From a virus, in the IMG/VR virus record IMGVR_UViG_3300031539_000009, positions 1-64,000 of that record: DNA of 64,000 bases. One strand, 5' to 3'. Positions 32,786 to 41,106 of the stretch are shown here, in pieces. How positions within the stretch are numbered: position 1 is the stretch's first letter; each line of letters starts with the position of its first letter. The notes beneath the pieces are model-generated. The model had not been told where the DNA came from and did no database searches. It saw only the letters and a program-made list of their open reading frames with translations. A program made the translations under genes and the position numbers.

Positions 32786-32891
32786 CCCGGTCTTTTAATA
32801 GGCCAAAACGTCGAAAGGACCAAAAACCACTTAACTTGTTGATTTTACTTAACATTTTCAATTCCCCATAAAATCAAGGACTTAGGGTGCT

Positions 32892-34070
32892 TTAGCACCC
32901 CATGATCCTCTGGATAACTCCATCCACGAACATCGCATCATCCTTGGACATCCGGTCCAAGATGGTGATCCTGGCGGCCAGGCGGATGTTGTTCAGCTTG
33001 ATAGCTTTCCCGGCCCACTCGATCAGTCTGCGGGTTGAGCAGGTGCAATAACACTGCTCTTGTTCAAATGCTCCCCGAATGGCCTGGGCAACTTCAACCA
33101 TCTTCTGGGCCATGCTATGATCGGCCCCGGTCTTGGACTTGACAATTTTGATCTCAATGGACTTTTCAACATAATCGGCCTTGAGGACCACTCCGAACCT
33201 GTCCAGATATGCTTCATTGAGGACGTTGGTGCCGGTGTACAGGCCGGTGTCGTCGCCCCTTCCGATGGTGTTTGCGGTGGCCACAACCCGGAAATTGGGG
33301 TGTGGTTCTATGACTTCACCGTTGTTCCCGGTGAGAGTGAGCTTGCCGCCACGCTCCAGGACCGCCTGAAGGACAAAAAGGATATGGGGTTGAGCAGCGT
33401 CCATCTCGTCAAGCAACAGCCAATATCCTTTGCGCATCGCTTCCGGCAGCACGCCATCCTTCCAGACCACAACGCTGTTTCCATTCTCATCCACGTCCAA
33501 CACTTTTTCGCCGGTGAAATCAGCTGCCCGGATGTCGCCGTTGAGATTGACTCTGCGGACCGGCTGGTTGAGAATGCTGGCCAACTCCAGGAAAGCAGCC
33601 GACTTGCCGCAGCCCGTGGGTCCATGAACCAGCGTGTTGTCGCCCTCTTCAATTCCAACCGCCAAGACCGTGAAAACATCCATGTCAAGCTGATAATTTT
33701 CATCGTGGTCCGGGATGTATTTTTTGTCCGCTTCTGTTACATCCTTTCTGACGTACAGGCTGGCCGGTCCGATCTGAAGTGGTGCGTCTGGGTTGAATCC
33801 GTTGTGATCGCCGTTGGCGCCGTCCTGAACTTCTGGCTGCTGAATAAGGTCGGTGGCGACCTTGGTGCGCTTGACACCCTTTTGGGCCTGGCTGACCCGC
33901 TGGCTTGCGTATTCTGATATGGTTGGTTCACCCGGATGCCTGAGGTTGTACTCGGCAACGTCGATTCCGTGGGCTGATTTAAGATGTACGCTGAGTTGGT
34001 GGTAATAACGTCCGCACTCTTTGCACTCAATTTTCACATTACCATTCTTGTCGATTTGTTTGAAGCTCAT
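32892..34070 (-). CDS. CobS-like MoxR-family AAA+ ATPase with zinc finger
   Basis: The start MSFKQIDKNG at 34070 follows GGGAAGCGAA. An N-terminal finger reads CKECGRYYHQLSVHLKSAH (C-x2-C...H-x4-H), resembling Ros/MucR fingers. The AAA+ core has Walker A GPTGCGKS near 150, Walker B LLLDEMDAA near 223, and ANTIGRGDDTGLYTG typical of CobS/MoxR. These ATPases work with VWA partners to remodel proteins or insert metal. The partner is the next gene downstream, with its own P1 copy. The finger suggests targeting to DNA. Confidence 0.88.
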   Translation of the reverse strand: MSFKQIDKNGNVKIECKECGRYYHQLSVHLKSAHGIDVAEYNLRHPGEPTISEYASQRVSQAQKGVKRTKVATDLIQQPEVQDGANGDHNGFNPDAPLQIGPASLYVRKDVTEADKKYIPDHDENYQLDMDVFTVLAVGIEEGDNTLVHGPTGCGKSAAFLELASILNQPVRRVNLNGDIRAADFTGEKVLDVDENGNSVVVWKDGVLPEAMRKGYWLLLDEMDAAQPHILFVLQAVLERGGKLTLTGNNGEVIEPHPNFRVVATANTIGRGDDTGLYTGTNVLNEAYLDRFGVVLKADYVEKSIEIKIVKSKTGADHSMAQKMVEVAQAIRGAFEQEQCYCTCSTRRLIEWAGKAIKLNNIRLAARITILDRMSKDDAMFVDGVIQRIMGC

Positions 34071-34119
34071 TTCGCTTCCCACTTTTGATTTGTATTTGGT
34101 TTTTTCGACCATGTATACA

Positions 34120-34230
34120 AGTATAGCTGATCTTGAATGGAAAGGCAAGAAAAAAATCGCCCAAGGACCAAACTTTTTTTACAAGATCCATAAAAACAAT
34201 CATTTACTGGGCAACTTTTTTTTGGTGTAG
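34120..34230 (-). promoter_or_regulatory. P1 repeat copy D: sigma70-type promoter
   Basis: TTGCCT (34148-34143), 17 bases, TATACT (34125-34120) on the minus strand, with the same tract layout as copies A-C. Homology with copy A continues to about 34300. It drives the CobS-like gene. Confidence 0.85.
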
Positions 34231-34428
34231 ACCGGCTTTTCAAAAAGGCAAAAGGTAAAAAGGGCCAAAATTGGCTTCCGGTGTGGATAGGTAGTGGGGT
34301 TTGTTTTTTGTGTCTAAACAGAATATTGCCGAATGGCTTGAAATTAAATACTTTTTTGTGAAAATTTGGTGTCATTATCACCGATTCCTTTTGATTATTG
34401 TCGGCCCGATTATGCGGACCAATTTTAC

Positions 34429-34457
34429 ATTATAACCTAAAATCAGCGACAAGGCAA
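34429..34457 (-). promoter_or_regulatory. Strong sigma70 promoter, not part of P1
   Basis: TTGCCT (34457-34452), 17 bases, TATAAT (34434-34429) on the minus strand. The -10 box is perfect consensus, but the P1 A/T tracts and flanks are absent. It lies immediately after the primase terminator. Together with P1 copy D it forms tandem promoters before the CobS-like gene. The stretch 34300-34428 holds no convincing gene. Confidence 0.75.
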
Positions 34458-34458
34458 G

Positions 34459-34486
34459 GAAAAAATTACACCTCACAATGAAGTGT
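34459..34486 (-). terminator. Rho-independent terminator after the primase gene
   Basis: On the minus strand ACACTTCA, loop TTG and TGAGGTGT (one G-T pair) are followed by AATTTTTTCC. The T-run abuts the -35 box of the next promoter, a very compact unit boundary. Confidence 0.75.
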
Positions 34487-34506
34487 GGAAGGAATGTGGC
34501 CTGATG

Positions 34507-35499
34507 CTACAAATTTTTTAAGGTGTCGGTGATATAATCCAACTCAGCCGTCGCCGCCGGACGTGATTTCAACATGCATGCCTGTGCCTCTTTGCGACTC
34601 AAATCAGCCGGGTCACGGCCAGCCGGAAGCTCAATCAACTCAATCTCGAATAACGCCCCCAATGCTTTCGACACCTCCAACGATTTTTTATATGCGTCAT
34701 CGTCCAACATGATCCTGACCTTTTCAATCCTGCTATCCAGAAGCAATGCCAATTGCCCGTCGCCCAAGGACTTCCCAAACAGCGCAATGGCATCAATTCC
34801 TGCCTGCCACAACTTCATAACGTCAAATGCGCCCTCGACCAAGGTGATCATATCACTCTCACGACAATGGTCATAATTGAATAGCAAGTGGCTGAAGGAC
34901 GCATCCGGTGGATTGAGATATTTTTTGTTAGATGTCCCGGTGACATCTCTGGCAATAAAAGATCGGACCCCAGCGCAATGTACAGGTACAATCACACGCC
35001 CACCATAGCGTCCACCCTGGCACAACCCTAGTTTGAACCTCATCGCCGTCTTGACTTCAATTCCCCGGTCTTTGAGATAGATTGGCATGGCCGCCTTCAT
35101 GGTCCGCTTATTGAATATGGGCTTGTATTGTTTCGGAAGGTCATGGCTGATAATCTCAGGATCAGGAATCACTCGGACCGCTGCGGTGTCAATCGCCCGT
35201 TTCAGGGCATCCAGGTCAGTGTCGGTCCCAAAAATCCTGACCCGCTCCCTGACAATGCGCATCGCCGTCGCCCGGTCGCACGCCTCCACAGCCATAATGA
35301 ATTGTAGCCCGTTGCACCCCCAATCGCACTTCCAGCACTTCCCCCTCTGCTTGGCCACGCTGAAATCAAAGTGCTCCTGGTCCCCGCAATTGGGGCAATC
35401 CACGTTGAATTCCTTGTCGCTGGACATGTGCTTTCGATTGTTGACCGGGATGTTCCGCTCAATGTAATCTTCAAAGTCAAATCGAATTCTCAACGCCAT
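34507..35499 (-). CDS. DNA primase (DnaG-like)
   Basis: The zinc finger CPNCGDQEHFDF ... KCWKC (about 32-60) and the TOPRIM domain (TLVEGAFDVMKLWQAG and IMLDDDAYKK) are intact. At 330 residues it lacks the long C-terminal helicase-binding domain of bacterial DnaG. It makes RNA primers for the DnaE polymerase with the DnaB-like helicase encoded upstream. Start MALRIRF follows GCGAGGAC; an in-frame GTG 8 codons earlier is possible. Confidence 0.9.
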   Translation of the reverse strand: MALRIRFDFEDYIERNIPVNNRKHMSSDKEFNVDCPNCGDQEHFDFSVAKQRGKCWKCDWGCNGLQFIMAVEACDRATAMRIVRERVRIFGTDTDLDALKRAIDTAAVRVIPDPEIISHDLPKQYKPIFNKRTMKAAMPIYLKDRGIEVKTAMRFKLGLCQGGRYGGRVIVPVHCAGVRSFIARDVTGTSNKKYLNPPDASFSHLLFNYDHCRESDMITLVEGAFDVMKLWQAGIDAIALFGKSLGDGQLALLLDSRIEKVRIMLDDDAYKKSLEVSKALGALFEIELIELPAGRDPADLSRKEAQACMLKSRPAATAELDYITDTLKNL

Positions 35500-35650
35500 G
35501 TCCTCGCATGTATTTCGCCGCACATGTTGGCACGTTGTAAAATCCCATTACCTAACACACGCTGCATACGTCGATGCATGCAAATTTCCGCTGTTTCTGT
35601 CTGCAAAAACGTATGCATGTTTTGAGCATTTACCCGTGCATGTTGGCATG
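35500..35650 (-). promoter_or_regulatory. Intergenic region with repeated GCCAACATG words
   Basis: The 151 bases between the helicase and primase genes hold no gene. Near-identical words CATGCCAACATGCACGG and CGTGCCAACATGTGCGG stand at its two ends, with ATGCA words between them (GCATACGTTTTTGCAG, GCATGCATCGACGTATGCA). It does not match the P2 core. It could be a promoter, an operator or a replication signal. Confidence 0.4.
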
Positions 35651-37015
35651 TCATATTTTCTTTTCCTCTTGCTTTTGGAATTTGGATTTTTCCAACTCGT
35701 CAATCTCGATGAAAGTGCAAGTGGAATATCTGGCCTGCATCTTGAGCCACGTCCTGGGCACTTCGCCGTCCCTGTTCTTGGCCAGGACCATCGCCAACTC
35801 TGGGTATGGGGTGATGTCCCGCATTTGAAGTGTACAACCCATGGTCACGGCTACATCTGATATCCTGGCCTTGTCATATGATTCCGCCACAGATTCCGCA
35901 TACCAAATGATTTTGTTCTTGTATTCCTTGGGTGCGTGCGTGCTCGACCAAACACCACAATCGCACTCTTCAGCCAGCCCCTTCATATCCCAATAGGCCA
36001 TCGTGTGCGTGACCCTGTAATTTTCCGCCCGCCGGGTTGGGACAAGATGGTCACCACTATCAACCACCACCAGGTCAGTCGGAATTCCGACCGCCAACCG
36101 ATCTTTTATCATCCCCCGGATAATGTTCACATCACACTTTTGGACAGGGACACTGGCCACGTGTAGCTTGTCCTTGAGAATCCTCTTTGGCATCCTCTGT
36201 ATCCGGTCCTTTGACCGCTCTATTCTGATCAACTCACCACGGTCAAAATCGTGTGTTTTGAACTTGCGTGAATCTATCTGCGTGAGCTTGGCATCCAGCT
36301 TTGATTCGATCTGATCACGCCTCATCTCCAATGCCACATACAACACGTGGCTTCCCCGGACCGCCGCCCCATATGCAAATTGCACCAACATCGATGATTT
36401 ACCAATGCTGGTCACTCCAATCAAAATTCCAAGTTCACCCGGTGCCAATCCGCCGTCCAGGTGGTTGTCCAGGTATCTGACTGATGATGGAACACGACTG
36501 GTGACCCCGGCCTTGGCTTGTGCCCGCCTGATTGCCTGCCTTTCGTCCAACCGGCTGAACCAATCCTCACGATTGGCCTCAGCTGCGGCCTGGAGTGCCG
36601 CCCCTTCCCTGTACGTGTTCCAAGCATCTTCAACCTTCCCCTGCTTCAACAATTCTGCGGCATCGCTCATCGCCGTCTTCATGTGTTGGTGCTTAATGAA
36701 TCTGTTCAACTCCTCCATCGATGTGTTAGCCATATTCTGCGTTGAGTCGAACAGCTCAATATTTGTATCCATATACGGTTGTGACTTGGACCGCTCTGGG
36801 AATTCCGCCTTGATTAGCCTGATTGCTTTTTTCCTGGGCATCAACTCATGGTGCGTCACATACTGCGACACGATTTGCTTCCAAATCCAATCCAACTGCT
36901 TGTTGCTGAATTGGTATTCCTTCAGGGCTGCGACCGCCCTTTGCAAATATCGGATGTCCTTCAAACTTGTGGCAATAATCTGCTTCTCATATTCAACATC
37001 TATCTGCTGGGCCAT
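35651..37015 (-). CDS. Replicative DNA helicase (DnaB-like)
   Basis: A superfamily 4 RecA-like core is visible from about residue 165: LDGGLAPGELGILIGVTSIG with Walker A GVTSIGKSS, then LYVALEMRRDQ (motif 1a), DLVVVDSGDHL (Walker B) and VWSSTHAPKE. The N-terminal 150 residues are helical as in DnaB. It unwinds the fork 5' to 3' as a hexamer. The start shares a base with the stop of the loader gene (TAATG). Confidence 0.9.
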   Translation of the reverse strand: MAQQIDVEYEKQIIATSLKDIRYLQRAVAALKEYQFSNKQLDWIWKQIVSQYVTHHELMPRKKAIRLIKAEFPERSKSQPYMDTNIELFDSTQNMANTSMEELNRFIKHQHMKTAMSDAAELLKQGKVEDAWNTYREGAALQAAAEANREDWFSRLDERQAIRRAQAKAGVTSRVPSSVRYLDNHLDGGLAPGELGILIGVTSIGKSSMLVQFAYGAAVRGSHVLYVALEMRRDQIESKLDAKLTQIDSRKFKTHDFDRGELIRIERSKDRIQRMPKRILKDKLHVASVPVQKCDVNIIRGMIKDRLAVGIPTDLVVVDSGDHLVPTRRAENYRVTHTMAYWDMKGLAEECDCGVWSSTHAPKEYKNKIIWYAESVAESYDKARISDVAVTMGCTLQMRDITPYPELAMVLAKNRDGEVPRTWLKMQARYSTCTFIEIDELEKSKFQKQEEKKI

Positions 37016-37782
37016 TATTCCCCCTCCAACATTGTCGCCCAGGTGGATTGCGTCTTGGGCCTGAAACCTTCCGACATGAACGTCAAATGCTTCACCCTCT
37101 GCGTCAGGAGTGAGGCCAATGGCTTTCCATACTTTTCTTGAACTCCGGCAATGTCCATCTGGCTTATACACACAAAAGGCAGCCCGTTGGCTATTCTGGC
37201 CCGGAGCAATGTGTCCAGCTGGCTCCTAACATGGCCGCCGTCCTTGCCGGATTCCTTGCCCATCTCGTCAATTATCAGCACATCAATTTGCTCGATGTAT
37301 TCCAACTCCAAGATGGCATCTTTTTTAGCTTCCCCGCCGGACGTGACGACCTCCAGCCACCACCCGGATAGATTTTCAAGCACAACATAAAATGAACTCA
37401 TGCCTTGCTCGATGGCCGACACAGCCACGTAACACCCCGCCGTTGTTTTACCTGCGTCAACATTTCCAGACAGGAACATGTTCAAGCCGTTGTCTCTGGC
37501 ACGATCCAGGTGATTCACATACCTCTGGACAGCGTTGACGCTCATCTTGTTTCTCGTGCCAGAAAAATCAAATTTCAACACATCCCAATATTCATAAGGA
37601 ATCCCGGCCCGGATCATCTGGTGAATCCTGTTCCATTTCTTCACGCAGTCACATTCGCTTCCCTTGGGCGTGGCCTCTTTGAGATCACCAACGATCACCC
37701 CGGACCCGCCACAAATATGGCACCCTCCAACCATCTTGGCTCGGATGGCATATGACTTCGCATCTAATTTGTCAAAAATCAT
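37015..37782 (-). CDS. DnaC-like helicase loader ATPase
   Basis: An N-terminal Cys group (CHICGGSG ... CDC) probably binds zinc. An AAA+ core follows with Walker A SGNVDAGKTTAG near 105, Walker B VLIIDEMGKES near 170 and FVCISQMDI as sensor region. Length of 255 residues and position before the helicase gene match DnaC/DnaI loaders. Start ATG overlaps the previous stop (ATGA). Confidence 0.88.
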   Translation of the reverse strand: MIFDKLDAKSYAIRAKMVGGCHICGGSGVIVGDLKEATPKGSECDCVKKWNRIHQMIRAGIPYEYWDVLKFDFSGTRNKMSVNAVQRYVNHLDRARDNGLNMFLSGNVDAGKTTAGCYVAVSAIEQGMSSFYVVLENLSGWWLEVVTSGGEAKKDAILELEYIEQIDVLIIDEMGKESGKDGGHVRSQLDTLLRARIANGLPFVCISQMDIAGVQEKYGKPLASLLTQRVKHLTFMSEGFRPKTQSTWATMLEGE

Positions 37783-38078
37783 TCCTGATCCCGCCGTCCA
37801 AAATGGATAACTTCATGCCCGCCCTTCCCGTCAGGCACAACCAACCCGGCTGGGGTGGACGGATAACGCTTGGCCAGCTTTTCCGCTTCCCGCTCTTTCA
37901 TCCGGTCATACACAATTGATATCGGCCAAATGAGGACCACGATCACGATCACGATCACTTTTGATGCCATGCTGGTCCGGTCCCAACCGTCACTTTTGCG
38001 CATGTAATTAACACCCACGATTCCGAACCTAACACCCACAAGAAAATATCCCAAAATCAACCAAGCATACCATGCCAT
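37779..38078 (-). CDS. Small membrane protein (99 aa), first gene behind P2 copy 4
   Basis: Two hydrophobic stretches, MAWYAWLILGYFLVGVRFGI and KVIVIVIVVLIWPISIVY, are followed by a charged tail (DRMKEREAEKLAKRY). The start at 38078 follows GGAGGTGTGTAAAA; the longer frame reads into P2. It might anchor replication proteins to the membrane, but this is only positional inference. Confidence 0.7.
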   Translation of the reverse strand: MAWYAWLILGYFLVGVRFGIVGVNYMRKSDGWDRTSMASKVIVIVIVVLIWPISIVYDRMKEREAEKLAKRYPSTPAGLVVPDGKGGHEVIHFGRRDQE

Positions 38079-38105
38079 TTTTACACACCTCCAAATTGCA
38101 TCGAT

Positions 38106-38166
38106 GAATTCAAACTTTTCAGTCACTTATGCATACGCAACTGCACTCATTTTTTGTCCATTTTTG
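38106..38166 (-). promoter_or_regulatory. P2 repeat copy 4
   Basis: The 61-base core (CAAAAATGGACAAAAAATGA ... ATGCATAAGTGACTGAAAA ... TTTGAATTC) ends 28 bases before the start of the membrane protein gene and leads the loader/helicase operon. The ribosome site follows within 15 bases, so transcription must start inside or just after the core. Confidence 0.65.
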
Positions 38167-38187
38167 AATGTGATAACGTATGCACAA

Positions 38188-39369
38188 TCACATGTCCGGG
38201 CAACCATGTGCCATGGCATGTTTGACCGCAGCTTCAAGGTCAGGCTCGCAATCCGCCTCAATCCCGATCTTGCGCTGTCTTGCTATTGACTCCACAAACT
38301 TGATCTGGTCCCCGTCCAGGTCAAATCCGCCCTTTTTCAAAATGTCAGGCAATGCCGGATTTTTCAGGCCGGTCCTGAAGGCATCGCCAACTTTCGATGA
38401 CCCATCGCCCTTCCCTCTTTTCCTGAGTTGAAATTTCTGAATGTTCCCTTCCCGCAACAACCAATCCACTGGCGGAAATTCAACAGGCGACTTGTCCCAA
38501 TCCTGCAAATTGTTATAGGTCCAGGTGATGTACTCAACGAACTTGATATCATACTCATTACAGATCACGTACAACTGGGCAAATTGCTTGTAGGATTTTT
38601 CCCCCACAAAGAATTTTTTGCCACCCAACAACATTTCCCTGGCCTTTTTGTAAATGTTGGCATACATGCTTCCGACTTGTTTTTCAGCACTGGTCCTGAT
38701 TCCTTTGTCCGTTGACTTCAGCCGGACCAACCATGGTGTTTTCAAATCCAGCTTCTTTGGCTTTCCCGCCGTCTTGGGTTTTTCAGGCACGACCTCCAGC
38801 GGATCATGAAGCACTTTTGATCTTGTTGGAATGCGCTGCCCTTCCCCTGCTTTAGCTGGGGAAGGTATTATGTCTTCAGAAGATTTTGTTTTAATATTAA
38901 TACTTACGGCACCACTTTTTTGTGTCGTAACTGGTTGTTTTTTATGAGGTTTGGGTGGGTCCATTGGCATTTTTTGTGGTTCTTTCACTCTTTTAACTGG
39001 TTGTTTTTCAATAGGTTTTTTGTCACCACTCCCGCTCTTTATGTGGTCGCCTTTGGAATCTTTAATTTTTGCGTATGCCAATGTGGTGGTCGGCTGGAAT
39101 CCTGATTGGGATAGATCGGCCCCGCTTTTGGTGTCCTTGAACACCCCTTTTTCAGTCATGGATTTGACTATCTTGAGCGCATCGGCTTTTGTGGCACCTG
39201 TAAGATATTTTGACGCCTCCATGAGTGTAGCTTCCCCGTTGGACTTAATCTTACACAACACCATTAATAACTGGAACTCATGTGGGTCCAGAACCTCCAG
39301 CAACCTTGGCGTGTCTTTGGCCAACACATCCATGTTGAAATTGGATAGATCAAATTGTATTCCGGCCAT
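38188..39369 (-). CDS. Possible replication initiator with winged helix (393 aa)
   Basis: Residues about 22-80 (LDPHEFQLLMVLCKIKSNGE, EASKYLTGATKADALKIVKS) look like a winged helix. A long Lys/Pro/Ser-rich linker follows (about 100-200). The C-terminal part (YKQFAQLYVICNEYDIKFVE, VDWLLREGNIQKFQLRKRGK) resembles DnaD-like or plasmid replication protein ends, though I find no signature. Its place between the UvsW-like helicase and the loader/helicase genes supports a replication role. Start ATG lies 2 bases after the previous stop region. Confidence 0.6.
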   Translation of the reverse strand: MAGIQFDLSNFNMDVLAKDTPRLLEVLDPHEFQLLMVLCKIKSNGEATLMEASKYLTGATKADALKIVKSMTEKGVFKDTKSGADLSQSGFQPTTTLAYAKIKDSKGDHIKSGSGDKKPIEKQPVKRVKEPQKMPMDPPKPHKKQPVTTQKSGAVSINIKTKSSEDIIPSPAKAGEGQRIPTRSKVLHDPLEVVPEKPKTAGKPKKLDLKTPWLVRLKSTDKGIRTSAEKQVGSMYANIYKKAREMLLGGKKFFVGEKSYKQFAQLYVICNEYDIKFVEYITWTYNNLQDWDKSPVEFPPVDWLLREGNIQKFQLRKRGKGDGSSKVGDAFRTGLKNPALPDILKKGGFDLDGDQIKFVESIARQRKIGIEADCEPDLEAAVKHAMAHGCPDM

Positions 39370-39371
39370 CC

Positions 39372-40811
39372 TTATAATCCCCCCTTGATGGCCGTCGCCG
39401 GATCAAACTTGGTGTAATCCTTAACCACACCCACCCTGAACGCCTTTTCTGCTCTGTAGGTCTTCAGGCGGGCAGCAGCTTGCTTGGCCATGTATCGGTT
39501 GTGGAAGTCAGCAAATTCAATCACAAGTGCTCCGGCTTTCCCCGGACACGGCGTCAGATTCCTCAAACGCTGTAGAGTGGATATGTCATCCGTGCCCCCT
39601 TCAGCGTTGATGACCACTTCGCACTCCGGTATGTCAACCGCTTCCCCGAACACAGTGCCAACCATTATCATGGTCTCACCGGCCCGGAATCGTGAAATGA
39701 TCTGTTGTCTATTCTTTGAGCTGACACTTCCATATATCATCTCGCACTTCATGTGCTTCGCCAACGTCTTCATGTGTTTGACTTGCGTCGTTTGTACCAA
39801 CGTCCTCAGCCCGGACTCAGCGCACTTTTGCGCTATTCTGATCACAGCTGAATTCCTGGCCTTATTCTCAACCACGGCTTTTTTGTACACGCCCGTCGCC
39901 CACTTCCCTTTGATTTGCTCCGCTCCAGCGTCCACAAAGAATATATGTGGACGGACCAAGTGACCGGCCAACATCAGGTCATCCATGAAAATCTCATATC
40001 CAATTGGACCCGTCGCCGCCCTGAGCCATATGGCCCCTTTGCTGTTTTCTTTTTCTGGGTTTACATCCACAGTCGCTGACAGGCCAATTTTGTAGTATGA
40101 TTCAAATCCACTAACTATCTGGCGCCAACGGTCCGCAGATTTCATATGGTGCACCTCATCGATGAAGGTGATGCCCATCTCGTTGGTGATTTCGCTCAAC
40201 TGTTTCGGACTCATCCGCATCAACGATTGAAGTGTGGCAACGGTCACATCTCCAGGGTCACACAACCCGTCGCCAATCGCCCCTATTTTCACGCCCAACA
40301 AGACGTTTTGGAACAAGGCAACAGTTTGCTTGAATAAAAGATCGGAATTCACCAGGAATATGGATTTGGTTTTCAACTTGTGGATAGCATAGGCAGCAGT
40401 CATTGTTTTCCCGGACCGAACAGGCATTTTGATCATAGCCTTTCCAGTTTGTAAGCCACGATCACAGAACATCGCCCGGACCGCCCCCAACTGATAATCT
40501 CGCAGCTCAGGACCGCCCCATTCAATATTCAGATTCCGGCTTGGATATTGTCGCCGGTCCAGGTATTCAGGCGTGAGATTGTGCTCTTGTATCACACCTT
40601 CAAGAATGGAAAAGACACCGGCGGGCAAGGTATAACCCAGCCGCCGGTTGTGCTTGAGCAATCTAATTTTGCCATCCCACTTCCCCTCTTTGAATGCGGG
40701 CGCAAAATAATATCCGCTCACATAATAGCTCATCACGTCATCCAACTCACGTATGAAGTTGGCATCAAATCCGGTGAGAACTATATTATTGTTATTGATG
40801 AATATTTTCAC
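39372..40811 (-). CDS. Superfamily 2 DNA helicase (UvsW-like)
   Basis: The 479-residue protein has an N-terminal domain like T4 UvsW (about 1-90), then helicase motifs: LRDYQLGAV (Q-like), MPVRSGKTMTAAYA (I), TFIDEVHHMKS (II, DEVH), GLSATVD (III), MIMVGTVFGEAVDIPECEVV (V) and LQRLRNLTPCPG (VI). UvsW remodels branched DNA and removes R-loops, helping the switch in replication mode. This is the first gene leftward after the lysis module. Confidence 0.88.
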   Translation of the reverse strand: MKIFINNNNIVLTGFDANFIRELDDVMSYYVSGYYFAPAFKEGKWDGKIRLLKHNRRLGYTLPAGVFSILEGVIQEHNLTPEYLDRRQYPSRNLNIEWGGPELRDYQLGAVRAMFCDRGLQTGKAMIKMPVRSGKTMTAAYAIHKLKTKSIFLVNSDLLFKQTVALFQNVLLGVKIGAIGDGLCDPGDVTVATLQSLMRMSPKQLSEITNEMGITFIDEVHHMKSADRWRQIVSGFESYYKIGLSATVDVNPEKENSKGAIWLRAATGPIGYEIFMDDLMLAGHLVRPHIFFVDAGAEQIKGKWATGVYKKAVVENKARNSAVIRIAQKCAESGLRTLVQTTQVKHMKTLAKHMKCEMIYGSVSSKNRQQIISRFRAGETMIMVGTVFGEAVDIPECEVVINAEGGTDDISTLQRLRNLTPCPGKAGALVIEFADFHNRYMAKQAAARLKTYRAEKAFRVGVVKDYTKFDPATAIKGGL

Positions 40812-40836
40812 ATAACACTCCCTGTAGTCTTATTTG

Positions 40837-40866
40837 GCGGCCACCGATTAAACGGTGACTGGCCGC
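40837..40866 (-). terminator. Hairpin between lysis and replication regions, weak terminator
   Basis: GCGGCCA (40837-40843) pairs with TGGCCGC (40860-40866), with an inner CCG/CGG and a bulge. No T-run follows on the minus strand, so it may slow rather than stop transcription. It overlaps the stop codon of the 70-aa gene. Confidence 0.45.
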
Positions 40867-41078
40867 TATTCTTTGACAGACTTAGCAGGGAGTGATATGT
40901 CACCGTCCATGGCCATCTGGCGCATCACTTTGATTTTAGAGTGCAACTCAATTACAGAATTTGTCAACACTTCTTTGCAACTGGCGTTGTCCTTCCCTTC
41001 CGTTTCGCACTCTATTTTTTCCAGCTTATCGCCCTTGTCGTGCCCATTCCCTTTTTCCCTTTTCTTGAACAATTTCAT
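40866..41078 (-). CDS. Small charged hypothetical protein (70 aa)
   Basis: The start MKLFKKREKG at 41078 follows GGAAGGAATTGTACAA. The N-terminus is basic and two Cys lie in the middle. It closes the late operon before a hairpin. Function unknown. Confidence 0.55.
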   Translation of the reverse strand: MKLFKKREKGNGHDKGDKLEKIECETEGKDNASCKEVLTNSVIELHSKIKVMRQMAMDGDISLPAKSVKE

Positions 41079-41106
41079 TTGTACAATTCCTTCCACCCTT
41101 GATTTA

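Noticed and set aside
32676-32861. 61-codon frame across P1 copy C
   Set aside because: It is a translation of the promoter repeat with no ribosome site.
34067-34381. 104-codon minus-strand frame starting with a fair ribosome site
   Set aside because: It extends across the whole P1 copy D promoter into the CobS-like gene, and its second half is the translated repeat. A very short peptide from its start cannot be excluded, but nothing supports it.
35500-35650. Fifth copy of the P2 element before the primase gene
   Set aside because: It shares ATGCA and TTTTTGCAG words, but the 61-base core and its spacing are absent, so it is described separately.
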